A stretch of DNA of 64,000 nt from Clavibacter michiganensis subsp. tessellarius (GTDB lineage: Bacteria; Actinomycetota; Actinomycetes; Actinomycetales; Microbacteriaceae), in NCBI RefSeq assembly GCF_021922985.1, contig NZ_CP040788.1, positions 2,914,001 through 2,978,000 of the forward strand, in the 5' to 3' direction. Of this stretch, positions 53,808 to 61,849 are shown piece by piece. A model generated the notes under the pieces. The model saw only the letters and a program-made list of their open reading frames with translations. It was not told the DNA's origin and made no database searches. Positions within the stretch are counted from its first letter, which is position 1. Every line of letters starts with the position of its first letter. A program made the position numbers and the translations under genes.

Positions 53808-55514
53808 TCAACCGGCCGCGTCGAACGCGGTCCAGCTCGCGTCGGTCACGCGCGTCGTGCCGTCCACGGCCTCCACGGAGAGCGCGGCCCCGTCGAGCGA
53901 GCCGACCGTGGCGGTCGTGAGCACGGCGGCGTCGCCGTCGACGAAGGCCTCGAGGACCCGGTCGTCCACGACGAGGTCGAGCGTCACCGGATCCCCCGGC
54001 GCGGAGGCGGGCAGCGGCGCGGTCGACGGCCGGTCGTAGGCATCCGGCACGATCCCGTCGGGGTCGTCGTCGCGCACGACGAACGCCTGCCGGCGCTCGG
54101 CGTCGTAGCCCACCGTGACGGTGCCGCCCTCGGGGGAGGCGAGGCGCACGCGGGTCTCGCGGGCCGGATCCGCCGGGTCGGGCGTCAGCGTGAGCCGGAG
54201 GCGGGACGGGCCGCCGGGTCCGTCGGCCAGGGGCGTCGTGCCGGACACCCGGGCGTCGGCGACGGGGCGGGCCTCGCCCTCGCGTCCGGCCAGGGCGTCG
54301 AGGGGCGTGGACCGCAGCGCCCATCCGGCGCCGTCGGGCTCGAGGCGGAGCTCCCGCACGATCGACTGGGCGCCGCCGGATCCGCCGTCCCGCAGGGGCA
54401 GCTGTCGCGCGTAGGCCCAGCTGCTCGCCCAGCCCATCGCGTACCGGCGGGTGGGGGCCGCGGGGTCGTCGGCGGGATCCGCCCAGGTCACGGCCGCGTA
54501 GAGGTCCGCGCCGCGGTCGAGCCAGCGCGGGGCGGCGTCGTCCGGCGTGAAGCGCTCGCCGTCGAAGTCGCCGACCCAGTACGCGGTTCCCGTGCCGCGG
54601 CCCTCGGCGGATCCGTCCGCGCCGGCCGCGAGGACCCAGCGGACGCGGCCGGGATCGTCCGGGCTCGCGAGGGGGAACACGTCCGGCGTCTCGAGCGTTC
54701 CGAGGTCGTCGCGCGCGAAGTCGGAGCGGTAGGTCCAGTGGATCAGGTCGGGAGACGTGTAGAAGCCGATCCGCCGGCCCTCCGCGAGCGCCATGCTCCA
54801 GCGGCCGTGCGCGCCGTCCCACACGACCTTCGGGTCGCGGAAGTCGGGCCCGCCCGGGTTGTCCATCACGGGGTTGCCGGCGTAGGGCGCGAACCGGTAT
54901 CCGCCGTCGGTGGAGGAGTAGAGGGACTGCCGCTGCACGCCGTCGGACTGCTGCGTGAGGATCGCGACGACCGTGCCGGCGCCGAGGCCCGACGTGTTCG
55001 CGGTGTCGACCACGACGCTGCCGGTCTCGGCGTCGCCGAGCGGGGTGTCGTACTTGTCGATCGCGATGCCCTCGTCGTGCCACGTGACCATGTCCGGGCT
55101 CGTGTAGTGCCGCCACGACGATCCGTTGCCGCCCGGGTGGTCGCCGTTGACGAGCGCGTAGGCGTGCCACACGCCGTCGAGCAGGAAGGGCCGCTGCGGG
55201 TCGTTCATGAACTCGTCGTTCGGGGCGATGCGGATGCCGTCGGGTGCGGACCGCGGCGCGGGCGGCGGAGGCGCGACGGGGCCGCGGTCGGGGCCCATGA
55301 TGCCGCGGACGGCGACGACGAGGGCGGCCACGACGAGGATCGCGACGACCGTGACGAGCGCGCGGCGATGGCGGCGGGCGAGGGACCGGATGTGGTCGCG
55401 GAGCCGCAGCGCGACGCCCGCGACGGGCGGCGTCCGGGCGGGCGTCGCCGGGGCGGTCGAGGGGCCGACGGCGACGGGCGGGACGGGGTCCGGGCGCGCC
55501 GGTGTCGAGGTCAT
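53808..55514 (-). CDS. Membrane-anchored GH32 fructan hydrolase (levanase/inulinase-like)
   Basis: This 568-aa protein has a cytoplasmic Pro-rich N-terminus, one membrane helix (about residues 51-70) and an extracellular GH32 five-blade propeller. The nucleophile Asp105 is in FMNDPQRP, the stabiliser in FRDPKVVWD (Asp227) and the acid/base Glu275 in LETPDVFPL, where the usual Cys of the EC motif is Thr. A C-terminal beta-sandwich follows from about residue 400. It should release fructose from levan, inulin or sucrose at the cell surface. GAGGAG lies 9 nt before ATG 55514. Divergent from levansucrase. Confidence 0.9.
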   Translation of the reverse strand: MTSTPARPDPVPPVAVGPSTAPATPARTPPVAGVALRLRDHIRSLARRHRRALVTVVAILVVAALVVAVRGIMGPDRGPVAPPPPAPRSAPDGIRIAPNDEFMNDPQRPFLLDGVWHAYALVNGDHPGGNGSSWRHYTSPDMVTWHDEGIAIDKYDTPLGDAETGSVVVDTANTSGLGAGTVVAILTQQSDGVQRQSLYSSTDGGYRFAPYAGNPVMDNPGGPDFRDPKVVWDGAHGRWSMALAEGRRIGFYTSPDLIHWTYRSDFARDDLGTLETPDVFPLASPDDPGRVRWVLAAGADGSAEGRGTGTAYWVGDFDGERFTPDDAAPRWLDRGADLYAAVTWADPADDPAAPTRRYAMGWASSWAYARQLPLRDGGSGGAQSIVRELRLEPDGAGWALRSTPLDALAGREGEARPVADARVSGTTPLADGPGGPSRLRLTLTPDPADPARETRVRLASPEGGTVTVGYDAERRQAFVVRDDDPDGIVPDAYDRPSTAPLPASAPGDPVTLDLVVDDRVLEAFVDGDAAVLTTATVGSLDGAALSVEAVDGTTRVTDASWTAFDAAG

Positions 55515-55602
55515 GTCGTCGAGCTCCTCGCGTGGTCGATCGGGGGGCAGACGAGTGGCGGGCGGAGCGGGAGAGCATGCACCGCCGCACGACCGAGCTG
55601 CG

Positions 55603-55617
55603 ACCGTACCGGTTCGG
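55603..55617 (-). promoter_or_regulatory. Candidate GH32 promoter with near-palindrome
   Basis: Minus-strand TACGGT (plus 55603-55608) fits a -10. It is embedded in CCGTACCGGTTCGG (55604-55617), palindromic at 12 of 14 positions, which may be an operator in the 265-nt divergent region. Confidence 0.35.
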
Positions 55618-55703
55618 GACGGCCGCGTCCACCCCGTTCGGGGGACACGCCCGGGATCCGTCCCCGACCCCGTCCGGGGGCGCGGCGGGTGTCCTCGACC
55701 CCC

Positions 55704-55709
55704 TAGGCT
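55704..55709 (+). promoter_or_regulatory. Candidate -10 TAGGCT for levansucrase
   Basis: TAGGCT about 70 nt before GTG 55780; a TCCCCGACCGGGGGA hairpin lies at the predicted 5' end of the leader. Confidence 0.4.
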
Positions 55710-55779
55710 CCCCGACCGGGGGAGCGTGCACCGCGCGTCGCGATCGGACTCATCGACACGAGAACGAGAGTGAGAACAG

Positions 55780-57345
55780 GTGACCAAGAGAATCAGGCGC
55801 GGGCTGTCCGCGTCCGCTGCGGCGACCCTGGTGGTGGCGTCCGCGCTGCTCGCCGGCGGATCCGCCCAGGCCGCGGGCACGACCCCGCCGCGGCCGACCG
55901 TGCACACCCAGAAGGCGTACGCGCCGGAGGACGACTTCACGGCCCACTGGACGCGCGCGGACGCCAAGCAGATCGCGAAGCTGTCCGATCCGAAGGCGCC
56001 ACCGCGGACGAACTCCATGCCGTCCGCGCTCACCATGCCGCAGGTCCCGCAGGACTTCCCGACCATGACCGACCAGGCGTACGTCTGGGACACCTGGCCG
56101 CTCACGGACTCGTCGGGCCAGACCTACAGCGTCGACGGCTACGACGTGATCTTCGCGCTCACGGCCCCGCGCACCCTGTCGTTCGACGACCGGCACACGT
56201 ACGCCAAGATCGGCTACTTCACGCGGCCCACCGGGATCCCGGCGGAGCAGCGGCCGGACAACGGCGGCTGGACCTACCAGGGGAACGTGTTCGAGGACGG
56301 CGTGACGGACGGGATCTTCCCCGACCAGTCGTTCACGCAGCAGGCCGAGTGGTCGGGATCCGCGCGGATCATGGCCGACGGCACGGTGAAGCTCTTCTTC
56401 ACCGACGTCGCGTTCTACCGCGACGCGAAGGGCCAGGACGTGAAGCCCGCCGACCCGGTCATCTCGCTCAGCCAGGGGCGCCTCGAGAAGACGGACGGAG
56501 CGGTCAAGGTCGCCGGCTTCGAGACGGTGACCCCGCTCCTGCGCCCCGACGGGCAGAGGTACCAGACCAACGAGCAGAACTGGTCCACCAACTTCCGCGA
56601 CCCGTTCACGTTCACGGATCCCGACCACCCCGGCAAGACCTACATGGTGTTCGAGGCCAACGTCGCCGGGAAGCGCGGCGAGCAGGAGTGCGACGCGACC
56701 GACCTCGGCTACCGGAAGGGCGACCCCGCGGCGGAGGACCCGAAGGAGGTGACCGCCTCGGGCGCGAACTACCAGATGGCGTCCATCGGCCTGGCGGTCG
56801 CGGACGACGCGGACCTCACGAAGTGGCACTTCCTGGATCCGCTGCTCGAGTCCGCCTGCGTCACCGACCAGACCGAGCGGCCCGAGGTGGTGATCGAGGA
56901 CGGCAAGCACTACCTGCTCACGATCAGCCACCGGTCGACCTTCGCGAAGGGCATGGACGGCCCCGAGGGCGTCTACGGCTTCGTGGGCAACGGCCTCCGC
57001 AGCGACTACAAGCCGATGAACGGCGGATCCGGCCTCGTGCTCGGCAACCCGACGAACCTCAACTACGCCGGCGGCACCGCGTACGCGCCCGACTACAACC
57101 AGACGCCGGGCGCGTTCCAGGCGTACTCGAGCTACATCCTCCCGGGCGGCCTGGTGGAGTCGTTCATCGACGCCGTGGGCTCGAAGGAGTCGTTCCGCCG
57201 AGGCGGGACGCTCGGGCCGACCGTGAAGCTCGAGTTCGACGGGGACACGTCGAAGCTCGACAGGGGCTACGGCGAGGGAGGGCTCGGCGCGTACGCCGAC
57301 ATCCCGACCACGAAGGCCTTCGACCCGGCGCACCCGCCGCAGTAG
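55780..57345 (+). CDS. Levansucrase (GH68), secreted
   Basis: This 521-aa protein has a Sec signal peptide (about residues 1-32, ending AQAAG). Catalytic residues are nucleophile Asp104 in VWDTWPL, stabiliser Asp274 in NFRDPF and acid/base Glu366 in TERPE; WSGSARI also matches GH68. It should polymerise sucrose-derived fructose into levan or oligofructans. Cys304 and Cys360 are 56 residues apart, the same spacing and the same offset to the catalytic residues as the disulfide in the Gluconacetobacter enzyme, so this resembles the Gram-negative subtype. It starts at GTG 55780 with a purine-rich leader. Confidence 0.95.
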   Translation: MTKRIRRGLSASAAATLVVASALLAGGSAQAAGTTPPRPTVHTQKAYAPEDDFTAHWTRADAKQIAKLSDPKAPPRTNSMPSALTMPQVPQDFPTMTDQAYVWDTWPLTDSSGQTYSVDGYDVIFALTAPRTLSFDDRHTYAKIGYFTRPTGIPAEQRPDNGGWTYQGNVFEDGVTDGIFPDQSFTQQAEWSGSARIMADGTVKLFFTDVAFYRDAKGQDVKPADPVISLSQGRLEKTDGAVKVAGFETVTPLLRPDGQRYQTNEQNWSTNFRDPFTFTDPDHPGKTYMVFEANVAGKRGEQECDATDLGYRKGDPAAEDPKEVTASGANYQMASIGLAVADDADLTKWHFLDPLLESACVTDQTERPEVVIEDGKHYLLTISHRSTFAKGMDGPEGVYGFVGNGLRSDYKPMNGGSGLVLGNPTNLNYAGGTAYAPDYNQTPGAFQAYSSYILPGGLVESFIDAVGSKESFRRGGTLGPTVKLEFDGDTSKLDRGYGEGGLGAYADIPTTKAFDPAHPPQ

Positions 57346-57352
57346 GACCTGG

Positions 57353-57384
57353 CGCGGCGACGGCGGGCTCCCGTCGTCGCCGCG
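57353..57384. terminator. Terminator after levansucrase
   Basis: CGCGGCGACGGCGGG pairs with CCCGTCGTCGCCGCG (one G-U) with a 4-nt loop once the inner pair opens. It starts 8 nt after the stop and may also serve the convergent gene. Confidence 0.75.
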
Positions 57385-57406
57385 TCCTCGCGGCGGTACG
57401 CGCGCC

Positions 57407-58165
57407 TCAGTCGCCCCACGTGGTCATGCGGGGCGTGCGCGTCGCCGAGACGATCCCGCCGTGCTCGGCGGCCAGGTGCGCCTCGGTGTCCGCAGGGGCG
57501 TCGAGGTCCACGCCCACCGTGACGCGATCGCCGATGAGGTCCGGGGCGCACTCGGTGAGCGCCCCGGTGGCCCACATGGGACCGGTGACGAGCGCGTCGC
57601 AGAGGTCCCGCAGCTGCCGCTCCGTGTGCTGCGCGGGGACGAGCCGGAGGGGATCCGTCCCGCCGACGTCGAGGAGACGCTGCCGCACGTCGGCGCCCAC
57701 GTCGCCCACGATCGCGACGACCATGACCTGCGGCTCGGCGACCGGGTTCTCCAGCCACACGCCGCCGAGGGCGCCGAGCGGCTCGAGGATCGCGGTCATC
57801 TGATCGAGCTTGGGGTGGAGGCCCTCCTGCCGCGCGAACTCGGCGGCCTCCGCCGGCGTGATGCGGAGGCCCCGCCAGTCGCTCTCGACGGCGTCCGGCG
57901 CGGCGGCGACCTCCTCCACGTAGGCGCGGTCGGAGCGGAGCGCGAAGATCCGCCGCTGCTCCATCTGCTGACCGATCTCGTCGAGCGGCGCCTCGGGGGT
58001 CGGGGTGGAGGTCGCCGCATCGACGTCGGCGCTCGCCGTGCGGCTCGACGCGCGGTCCTCCGGCCGCAGGGCCGTGGCGACGGCGAGGGTGCCGGACGCG
58101 ACGAGGGCGACCGCCGCGACGGCGACCACGGCGCGGGGGATGCGGGGCGCGGCGGTGCGGGGCAT
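57407..58165 (-). CDS. Membrane-anchored protein of unknown function
   Basis: This 252-aa protein has one N-terminal helix (IPRAVVAVAAVALVASGTLAVATAL), a Ser/Thr/Asp linker and an external domain (RGLRITPAEAAEFARQEGLH, VMVVAIVGDVGADVRQRLLDVGG, CDALVTGPMWATGALTECAPDLIGD) with two cysteines that could form a disulfide. I recognise no family. GGAGAGG lies 8 nt before ATG 58165. Confidence 0.7.
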   Translation of the reverse strand: MPRTAAPRIPRAVVAVAAVALVASGTLAVATALRPEDRASSRTASADVDAATSTPTPEAPLDEIGQQMEQRRIFALRSDRAYVEEVAAAPDAVESDWRGLRITPAEAAEFARQEGLHPKLDQMTAILEPLGALGGVWLENPVAEPQVMVVAIVGDVGADVRQRLLDVGGTDPLRLVPAQHTERQLRDLCDALVTGPMWATGALTECAPDLIGDRVTVGVDLDAPADTEAHLAAEHGGIVSATRTPRMTTWGD

Positions 58166-58265
58166 GCGGTCGACCTCTCCGCGGAGGGTGCGTCCGCGAG
58201 GCGATCCTCTCCCGAGGTGGCGCCGGCGGGCAATGGCCGGGCCGGATCCTCCCTGCCCCGTCATC

Positions 58266-58271
58266 TACACT
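58266..58271 (+). promoter_or_regulatory. -10 TACACT, leaderless start of the copper locus
   Basis: TACACT, 7 nt, ATG 58279. Confidence 0.5.
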
Positions 58272-58278
58272 CCAGTCG

Positions 58279-58923
58279 ATGCCTGCCTCGACCCCGATCG
58301 CCCCGCGCGTCCAGCGCGTGATCCGGGGGCTCGCCGCATCCACCACCGCCACGTTCGTGGCCGCGCTCTTCCACGAGGCCGGCGGCGGGGCCGCCCCGTC
58401 GTGGGCCGTCGTGGCGTTCGGGCTCGCGCTCGCGTCGCTCGCGGCCATCGCGCTCGCCGGCACGCGCGCGTCGCTCTGGCGGCTCACGGCCGCGGTCGGC
58501 GTCAGCCAGCTCCTCTTCCACGGGCTCTTCACGGCGGCGGGCGACGCGGCGGGCGCGACCGCCGCGGATCCGCACGCGGGCATGGCGGGGCACGGCGCCC
58601 TGCCGCTCGCGATCCCCGGCCTCGACGGCGCGCCCGCCGGCGCCGCGTCCGCGCTCGACGCCGGCATGCTCCTCTCGCACGGCGCCGCGCTCGTGGTCAC
58701 CGTGCTCGCGCTCCGCCACGGCGAGGCGGCCCTCCGCGCGCTCGTCCGCGCGTCCGGCGTCCGCGTGCTGCTCGCCCTCGCGATCCCGTTCCTGCGCCCC
58801 GACGGCCGCCCGGCCGCCGCGCTCGCCCGCGCCGCCCGCGCACCCCGACCGCTCGGCGACCTCGTCGCCCGGATCGGCCGGCTGCGCCACCGCGGTCCGC
58901 CGCGCGCCCTCGCCGCCGCCTGA
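58279..58923 (+). CDS. Membrane protein with conserved-looking histidines, copper-locus associated
   Basis: This 214-aa protein has about four membrane segments (ATFVAALFHEAGGG region, WAVVAFGLALASLAAIAL, LTAAVGVSQLLFHGLF, MLLSHGAALVVTVLAL). Histidines sit at membrane-proximal positions (FHEAGG, LFHGLF, DPHAGMAGHGA, LSHGAA, RHGEAA). Position directly before ycnI and copC suggests a role in copper handling, but I know no named family. Leaderless start. Confidence 0.68.
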   Translation: MPASTPIAPRVQRVIRGLAASTTATFVAALFHEAGGGAAPSWAVVAFGLALASLAAIALAGTRASLWRLTAAVGVSQLLFHGLFTAAGDAAGATAADPHAGMAGHGALPLAIPGLDGAPAGAASALDAGMLLSHGAALVVTVLALRHGEAALRALVRASGVRVLLALAIPFLRPDGRPAAALARAARAPRPLGDLVARIGRLRHRGPPRALAAA

Positions 58924-59059
58924 CCCGCGCGACCGTCGTCGCGACGAGGCCGCCTGCCCGCGCAGGCGCCGCCCCTCCTCCTTCCCTCCCTCCGGACGCC
59001 GGCACCGCCGCGTCCGCTCCCGGGGCCGCCTCCGCGCGGCCCGGAACAGGACACCCGCC

Positions 59060-59827
59060 ATGACCACCTCATCCACCCCCGCCCCCCGCCGCCGGATCCT
59101 CCGCTCGGCCACCGCGCTCGTCGGCGGCGTCGCGCTCGCCGTGGCGATGCCGCTCGCCGCCTCGGCGCACGTGCGCGTCTCGCCCGACCAGGCCACGGCC
59201 GGCAGCTACAGCACCCTGACGTTCAAGGTCCCGACCGAGTCCGCGACCGCGACGACCACGAGCGTCACGGTCGACCTGCCGAAGGACACCCCCTTCTCCA
59301 GCCTCTCCACCGAGCCCGTCCCCGGCTGGACCGCGAAGGTCACCACCGAGAAGCTCGACACCCCGGTGAAGACCGACGACGCGACCATCACCGACGCGCC
59401 CATCGAGGTCACCTGGACCGCGGACGACGGCGTGGGGCTGAAGGCCGGCGAGTTCCAGCGGTTCACGGTCTCCGTCGGACCGGTGCCGGAGACCGGGAGC
59501 ATCATGCTGCCCGCGCACCAGGGCTACTCGGACGGCTCCGTCGTCGACTGGGACCAGGCGACGCCCGCGTCCGGCGAGGAGCCGGAGCACCCCGCGCCCA
59601 CGCTGTACGTGCAGGACGCGCCGCCCGCCGACGCGATGAGCGCCATGAGCACCACGGCGCCCGGCGCCTCCGCCGCGACGGCGACCACGGCGTCCTCGAC
59701 GGACGCCGCGGGCAGCGCGGTCGCGGTGGGCCTCGGCGTGGGCGGGCTCGCCTTCGGCGCGGTCGCGCTCGTCGTGGCGGTCTTCGCCCTGACCCGCGTG
59801 CGCCGCGAGGGCGGCGGCCAGGCGTGA
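59060..59827 (+). CDS. YcnI-family copper-binding protein (DUF1775)
   Basis: This 255-aa protein has a Sec signal peptide ending ASA, after which the mature chain begins HVRVSPDQATAGSYSTLTFKVP, placing the copper-binding His at the N-terminus as in YcnI. The DUF1775 beta domain runs to about residue 160, followed by an Ala/Thr linker and a C-terminal membrane helix (VAVGLGVGGLAFGAVALVVAVFAL). It probably binds Cu(II) outside the membrane. Its stop overlaps copC (GTGA). Confidence 0.92.
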   Translation: MTTSSTPAPRRRILRSATALVGGVALAVAMPLAASAHVRVSPDQATAGSYSTLTFKVPTESATATTTSVTVDLPKDTPFSSLSTEPVPGWTAKVTTEKLDTPVKTDDATITDAPIEVTWTADDGVGLKAGEFQRFTVSVGPVPETGSIMLPAHQGYSDGSVVDWDQATPASGEEPEHPAPTLYVQDAPPADAMSAMSTTAPGASAATATTASSTDAAGSAVAVGLGVGGLAFGAVALVVAVFALTRVRREGGGQA

Positions 59828-60669
59828 CGCCCGGACGCCGGATGCGCCCGAGCCCCCGTCCCGCGGGCGCGCCCACCGCTCCGCGCCGCCGCCTCCTGCG
59901 GGTCGCGGCCGCGCTCTCCGGCGCGGCCCTCGCGACGGCCGCGCTCGCGCTCGTCGGCCTCGGCCAGGGGAGCGGGCCGGACGGCGCGCTGCCCGCATCG
60001 GCGCACGACTACCTCGTCTCGAGCTCGCCCGCGGCCGGATCCACGATCGACGCCGCGCCGTCGGAGGTCACGCTGACCTTCAACGACGTGATCCTCGACC
60101 TCGGCGCGCCCGGCGGCGACGCGGGCGGGTCGTCGGCCGCGGCGGGCGGGTCCTCGATCGTGCAGGTCACGGGCCCCGACGGCCAGGGCACGCACTTCGA
60201 GACGGGCTGCGCCGTGAACGCCGGACGCGCGGTCACCGTGCCCGTGGCGCTCGGCGGATCCGGCGAGTACACGGTGACGTGGCGCGTGGTCTCGGCGGAC
60301 GGGCATCCGGTGTCCGACTCGATCGCGTTCACGTACCAGGCGCCCGCGGGCGCGGCGGCGTCGGCGGGATCGGCGTCCGGGCCCGCGTGCGCGGCGGCCC
60401 AGGAGGGCGCCTCGGGGTCCGGATCCGGCGCGGGCACCGGATCCGGCTCCGCGGGCGGCTCCGCGACCGGCGAGGCCGGCACCGCCGCGGGCCAGGAGCA
60501 GGGCATCGCGCCCTACCTCGGCGTGATCGTCGGCGTGGGCATCGGCATCGTCGTGCTCGCGGCGGCCGCGGTCGTGCTCATCGTGGTGACCGGGCGGCGG
60601 AAGCCGGCCGGCGCGGCGGTCCGCCCGCCCCGCCCCGCGGACGACGACGACGGCCCGCCCGCCGCCTGA
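59824..60669 (+). CDS. CopC-domain copper resistance protein
   Basis: This 281-aa protein has a signal sequence, then a mature N-terminus close to AHDYLVSSSPAAGSTIDAAPSEVTLTFND, the CopC fold. Its Cu(II) site needs the N-terminal His and the Asp/His of SADGHPVSDSIAF. An unusual Gly/Ser/Ala-rich insertion (DAGGSSAAAGGSS) interrupts the domain. A C-terminal membrane helix (YLGVIVGVGIGIVVLAAAAVVLIVV) anchors it. No CopD domain is fused or adjacent. Confidence 0.9.
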   Translation: MTPGRRMRPSPRPAGAPTAPRRRLLRVAAALSGAALATAALALVGLGQGSGPDGALPASAHDYLVSSSPAAGSTIDAAPSEVTLTFNDVILDLGAPGGDAGGSSAAAGGSSIVQVTGPDGQGTHFETGCAVNAGRAVTVPVALGGSGEYTVTWRVVSADGHPVSDSIAFTYQAPAGAAASAGSASGPACAAAQEGASGSGSGAGTGSGSAGGSATGEAGTAAGQEQGIAPYLGVIVGVGIGIVVLAAAAVVLIVVTGRRKPAGAAVRPPRPADDDDGPPAA

Positions 60670-60688
60670 CCGCGCGCCCCACGGACCG

Positions 60689-60725
60689 CGACGGGCCCGG
60701 ATCCTCCGCGGATCCGGGCCCGTCG
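60689..60725. terminator. Bidirectional terminator between copC and lysR-like genes
   Basis: Perfect 16-bp stem CGACGGGCCCGGATCC/GGATCCGGGCCCGTCG with a 5-nt loop between convergent genes. Confidence 0.85.
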
Positions 60726-60771
60726 TCGTGCCGGGGCCGGTGCCGGTGCCGCCGCCGGCGCGGGCCGCGGA

Positions 60772-61674
60772 TCAGCTCGCCGCCGGCCCCATCAGCTCGA
60801 CCGCGCGCGCGAGGGCATCGCGGCACGCGCGGATCCCCGGCCGGTCGAGGCTGCCGACGCGCGACGACGTGAACACCGTGCGCCGGGGCGACCCCGGCAG
60901 CCCGACGAGCCGCACGTCGGGCTCGCGGCCGGCCCAGACGAGGTCCGGCAGCACGGACGCCGCGTGGCCGCCACGCACCAGGTCGATGTGCGCCTGCAGG
61001 TCGGCCGTCACGTACCGCACGTCCGGTTCGAAGCCCGCGACGCGGCACACCTGCTCGGCGAAGTGGCGCGACGCGGTGCCGGCCGGCTCCATCACCCACG
61101 GCAGGCGGCGCGCCTCCGAGACGGTGCGGACGTCCTCGCGGCCGGGCGGCAGGCCGAGGCGGAGCGGATCCACGCACAGCTCCTCGCGGTCGAGGTCGGC
61201 CGGCCGGGGCGCCGCGTGCGCGGGGTACTGCTCGGCGATGACGAGGTCGTGGTCCCGCGCCCACACGTCGTGCAGGCCCGACTCGGGCTCGCGCATCGTG
61301 ATCTCGACCCGGAGGTCGGGGTAGTCGTCACGGAGGATCGTGAGCGCCGGCGGCACGAGCGCGAGCAGCGCGGACTGGAACGCGGCGATGCGGATGGTGC
61401 CGGACACGTTCGCGAGCGACGCGTTCACCTCGGTCTCGGCGCGCTCCAGCCGCTCGAGCAGGGCCGTCGTGTGCTCGACGAGGATCTCGGCCTGCGGCGT
61501 GAGGACCACCCGTCGGCCGACCCGGCGCAGCAGCGGGACGCCCGCCTCGCGCTCCAGCTGCGAGAGCTGCTGCGACACCGACGACGGGCTGAACGACAGC
61601 GCGTCGGCGACCGCGCCGATCGTGCCGCGGAGCTTGAGCTCGCGCAGGAGCCGCAGCCGTCGCATCTCGAGCAC
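60772..61674 (-). CDS. LysR family transcriptional regulator
   Basis: This 300-aa LysR regulator has the N-terminal helix-turn-helix RLLRELKLRGTIGAVADALSFSPSSVSQQLSQLE and a two-lobe effector domain (IRIAAFQSALLALVPPALTIL, DHDLVIAEQYP, GHAASVLPDLVWAG). GTG 61674 has GGGAGG 5 nt upstream. It is divergent from putA, with a palindrome in between, so it probably controls proline catabolism; the inducer would be proline or a related compound. LysR types with this HTH are common in actinobacteria and poorly characterised. Confidence 0.88.
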   Translation of the reverse strand: MLEMRRLRLLRELKLRGTIGAVADALSFSPSSVSQQLSQLEREAGVPLLRRVGRRVVLTPQAEILVEHTTALLERLERAETEVNASLANVSGTIRIAAFQSALLALVPPALTILRDDYPDLRVEITMREPESGLHDVWARDHDLVIAEQYPAHAAPRPADLDREELCVDPLRLGLPPGREDVRTVSEARRLPWVMEPAGTASRHFAEQVCRVAGFEPDVRYVTADLQAHIDLVRGGHAASVLPDLVWAGREPDVRLVGLPGSPRRTVFTSSRVGSLDRPGIRACRDALARAVELMGPAAS

Positions 61675-61726
61675 GTGCGCCTCCCGCGGGATCCCAGGCG
61701 AGCATGGAATCATCGGCAGGACCGCA

Positions 61727-61738
61727 CGATGATCATCG
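61727..61738. promoter_or_regulatory. Palindrome CGATGATCATCG between lysR-like gene and putA
   Basis: A perfect 12-bp palindrome lies in the 175-nt divergent region. A half-site-like ATCATCGG occurs again near 61709. It is a likely LysR operator. Confidence 0.5.
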
Positions 61739-61849
61739 GAAACGTTCAGCGCATCCGACGAGAGCATGGTCGCACACTGGGGGGACGCGCCCGCCGCGCG
61801 GCCGACGACGACGGGGCTGAAGGCCCACACGAGACGAAGAGGTTCCCGC

